Below, piece after piece: positions 6,721-8,107 of a stretch of DNA of 8,107 nucleotides. The notes beneath the pieces were generated by a model, which had not been told where the DNA came from, ran no database searches, and worked only from the letters and a program-made list of their open reading frames with translations. Every line of letters begins with the position of its first letter. Within the stretch, counting starts at the first letter, position 1. Made by a program: the position numbers and the translations under genes. Source of the DNA: JAPOKJ01 sp043767985 (GTDB lineage: Bacteria; Pseudomonadota; Gammaproteobacteria; Burkholderiales; Burkholderiaceae_E); contig JAYVKZ010000090.1 of NCBI GenBank assembly GCA_043767985.1, positions 1 to 8,107 on the forward strand. Reading direction: 5' to 3'.

Positions 6721-6769
6721 TTGACGAACCAGCCCGGCAAAAGGGGTTAAACCGTCACAAAAAGATCAC
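6721..6769 (+). promoter_or_regulatory. Possible phoD promoter region with Pho-box-like repeat
   Basis: CCGTCAC (6752-6758) and AGATCAC (6763-6769) lie 11 bp apart, the spacing of PhoB half-sites. They match the enterobacterial half-site CTGTCA(C/T) at roughly 5 of 7 and 4 of 7 bases. The repeat ends 48 bp before the phoD start. A TTGACG hexamer (6721-6726) could be a -35 element, but no good -10 follows at 17 bp. The match is weak; it is listed because phoD genes are often under phosphate control. Confidence 0.25.
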
Positions 6770-6817
6770 CCAACCGTGTTGAGATGAGCAAATGTTCTGT
6801 AACCCTAAAGAAACCGT

Positions 6818-8107
6818 ATGATGAAACGCCGCATTTGGACACAGCAAGCGCTGGCAACGCTGGCACTGCAGGCCTGTAGCAACGCACCTGGGCTTCGTAA
6901 TCCTTCGCAAGGCAGCACGGGTCTGCGAACGCCATCGTCAAGTCTCTTAACCCCCAAAAGTCACCCCTTTTCCTTAGGGATCGCATCCAGCGTCCTAGGC
7001 GAAGACAGTGTTCTTTTGTGGACCCGAATTTTGCCGATAGAGTTCGATCTCGACGCACCTCCGCCGGCCGATGTCATGGTGCGCTGGGAGCTTGCCAGCG
7101 ACGAAACCTTCCGGCAGATCCTGAAAACCGGTGAGTCCCGCGCCCTTGCCAACCGCGCCCATTGTGTTCACATCAAAGTTCAAGGCCTAGCGCCTGGTCG
7201 CCCGTACTTCTACCGCTTTCACAGCGGCAACTTCAGCAGTGTGATCGGCACCACACGAACCAGCCCAAGCGCTTCTGCAAAAGTTGACCAGTTGCGCATC
7301 GCTTTTGCGTCTTGCCAGCATTGGGAGTTCGGGTATTTTGGCGCCTATGGCGATCTTGCCAAACAGCGGCCTGATCTCGTCTTATTTTTAGGCGATTACA
7401 TTTACGAAGGCGGGCCCTATGCGGGAACCGGTCAACGTGCGCGACGCCACACCGGCTCGACCTGCAAAACCTTGGCTCAGTACCGGGCACGCCATGCACT
7501 GTATAAGAGTGACCCGCACCTACAACTCGCTCACGCCTGCGCACCCTGGATCAACATTTGGGACGACCATGAAGTCGACAATGACTACGCTGGCCTGATC
7601 TCAAGAGACCGTGATCCGAATTTCGAAGCCCGTCGCCTGGCAGCCTATCAAGCTTATTTTGAACACATGCCCGTTGACTTCGAAGCCTTACTCACCTCGA
7701 ACCTGGCTTTGAATAGCAAAATCTACCAGACCACCCATTGGGGTCAACTCGCACAAATTTCCTTCCTAGATACAAGACAGTATCGCGACGTGCATGCCTG
7801 CGTACCCCCTGGCCGAGGCGGCGCCTTCGCCGAAAGCGCATGCCCTGCCCGCCTAGACCCCAAGCGCAGCTTGCTCGGCATAGAACAAGAACGTTGGCTC
7901 GACCAAACCCTGAGTCGAAGTCAGGCCCAGTGGAATCTCGTCGCTCAACAAACCCTGGTCACCAGTCTATCGACCACGCTAGAGACAACACCCACTGAGC
8001 GCGTCTGGATGGACGGCTGGGACGGCTATGGCCCCGCCAAACAACGCTTCCTAAAGTCGCTCGCCCACCCAAGCTTGCGCAATCCCCTGGTACTAGGCGG
8101 CGACGTC
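6818..8107 (+). CDS. phoD: PhoD-type alkaline phosphatase/phosphodiesterase, 3' end outside window
   Basis: The frame is open for 430 codons to the window edge. PhoD enzymes hydrolyse phosphate mono- or diesters outside the cytoplasm using a Ca/Fe metal centre (family knowledge). The N-terminus MMKRRIWTQQALATLALQAC has an Arg pair, a short hydrophobic stretch and a Cys at 20, so it may be a Tat-exported lipoprotein, although both the Tat motif and the lipobox (LQAC) are imperfect. A PhoD N-terminal domain follows (about 48-150: HPFSLGIASSVLGEDSVLLWTR). The catalytic domain shows FASCQHWE (163-170), LGDYIYEGG (191-199), WDDHEVDNDY (248-257) and LDTRQYR (317-323). The last codons, LGGDV, are the start of the usual metal-binding GGDVH motif. 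ATG 6818 and ATG 6821 are adjacent; either could start, and only a weak AAAG precedes them. The gene is divergent from the sigma operon across a 159-bp gap. Probably 80-150 residues are missing at the C-terminus. Confidence 0.93.
   Translation, partial: MMKRRIWTQQALATLALQACSNAPGLRNPSQGSTGLRTPSSSLLTPKSHPFSLGIASSVLGEDSVLLWTRILPIEFDLDAPPPADVMVRWELASDETFRQILKTGESRALANRAHCVHIKVQGLAPGRPYFYRFHSGNFSSVIGTTRTSPSASAKVDQLRIAFASCQHWEFGYFGAYGDLAKQRPDLVLFLGDYIYEGGPYAGTGQRARRHTGSTCKTLAQYRARHALYKSDPHLQLAHACAPWINIWDDHEVDNDYAGLISRDRDPNFEARRLAAYQAYFEHMPVDFEALLTSNLALNSKIYQTTHWGQLAQISFLDTRQYRDVHACVPPGRGGAFAESACPARLDPKRSLLGIEQERWLDQTLSRSQAQWNLVAQQTLVTSLSTTLETTPTERVWMDGWDGYGPAKQRFLKSLAHPSLRNPLVLGGDV

Noticed and set aside
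6747..7058. 103-codon open frame on the - strand opposite the start of phoD
   Set aside because: It overlaps the well-supported phoD coding region and shows no recognisable features.

Overview
The window looks like a chromosomal segment of a proteobacterium, most likely a betaproteobacterium. This is inferred from moderately high GC, the Atm1-type exporter, the ECF sigma/anti-sigma operon style and the PhoD phosphatase. It cannot be narrowed to a genus by eye.

Layout from left to right. Positions 1-543 hold no convincing gene, but they lie directly upstream of a decayed integron integrase (intI, + strand, 544-1500). That is where an integron attachment site (attI) and first cassettes would be expected. 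The stretch carries repeated TTATCA-type motifs and one GTTAAAT core-like heptamer. The integrase keeps all recognisable catalytic residues but is broken by two single-base frameshifts and two nonsense codons. It faces, tail to tail, a complete 681-residue Atm1/HMT1-type ABC exporter on the - strand (1529-3574).

Upstream of the exporter, also on the - strand, is a compact signalling block. In transcription order it holds a secreted protein of unknown function (6658 to 5966, its C-terminal domain cut off by an in-frame TAG and continuing to 5669), an ECF sigma factor (5585-4965), and a single-pass membrane protein (4968-3634) joined to the sigma gene by an ATGA overlap. The membrane protein is a likely anti-sigma factor. 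It has a cytoplasmic N-terminus, one membrane helix and a long Pro/Ala stalk with 13 consecutive prolines, but no visible zinc-binding motif. The likely logic is an envelope-sensing switch: the anti-sigma protein holds the sigma factor until a periplasmic signal, perhaps involving the secreted protein, releases it.

At the right edge, transcribed divergently from that block, is a PhoD-type alkaline phosphatase/phosphodiesterase (6818 onward) that runs off the window. A weak Pho-box-like sequence lies upstream of it.

The points most worth following up are the rod-like, repeat-encoded stalk of the putative anti-sigma protein, the amber codon splitting the secreted protein, and the integron relic with its attI-like flank.
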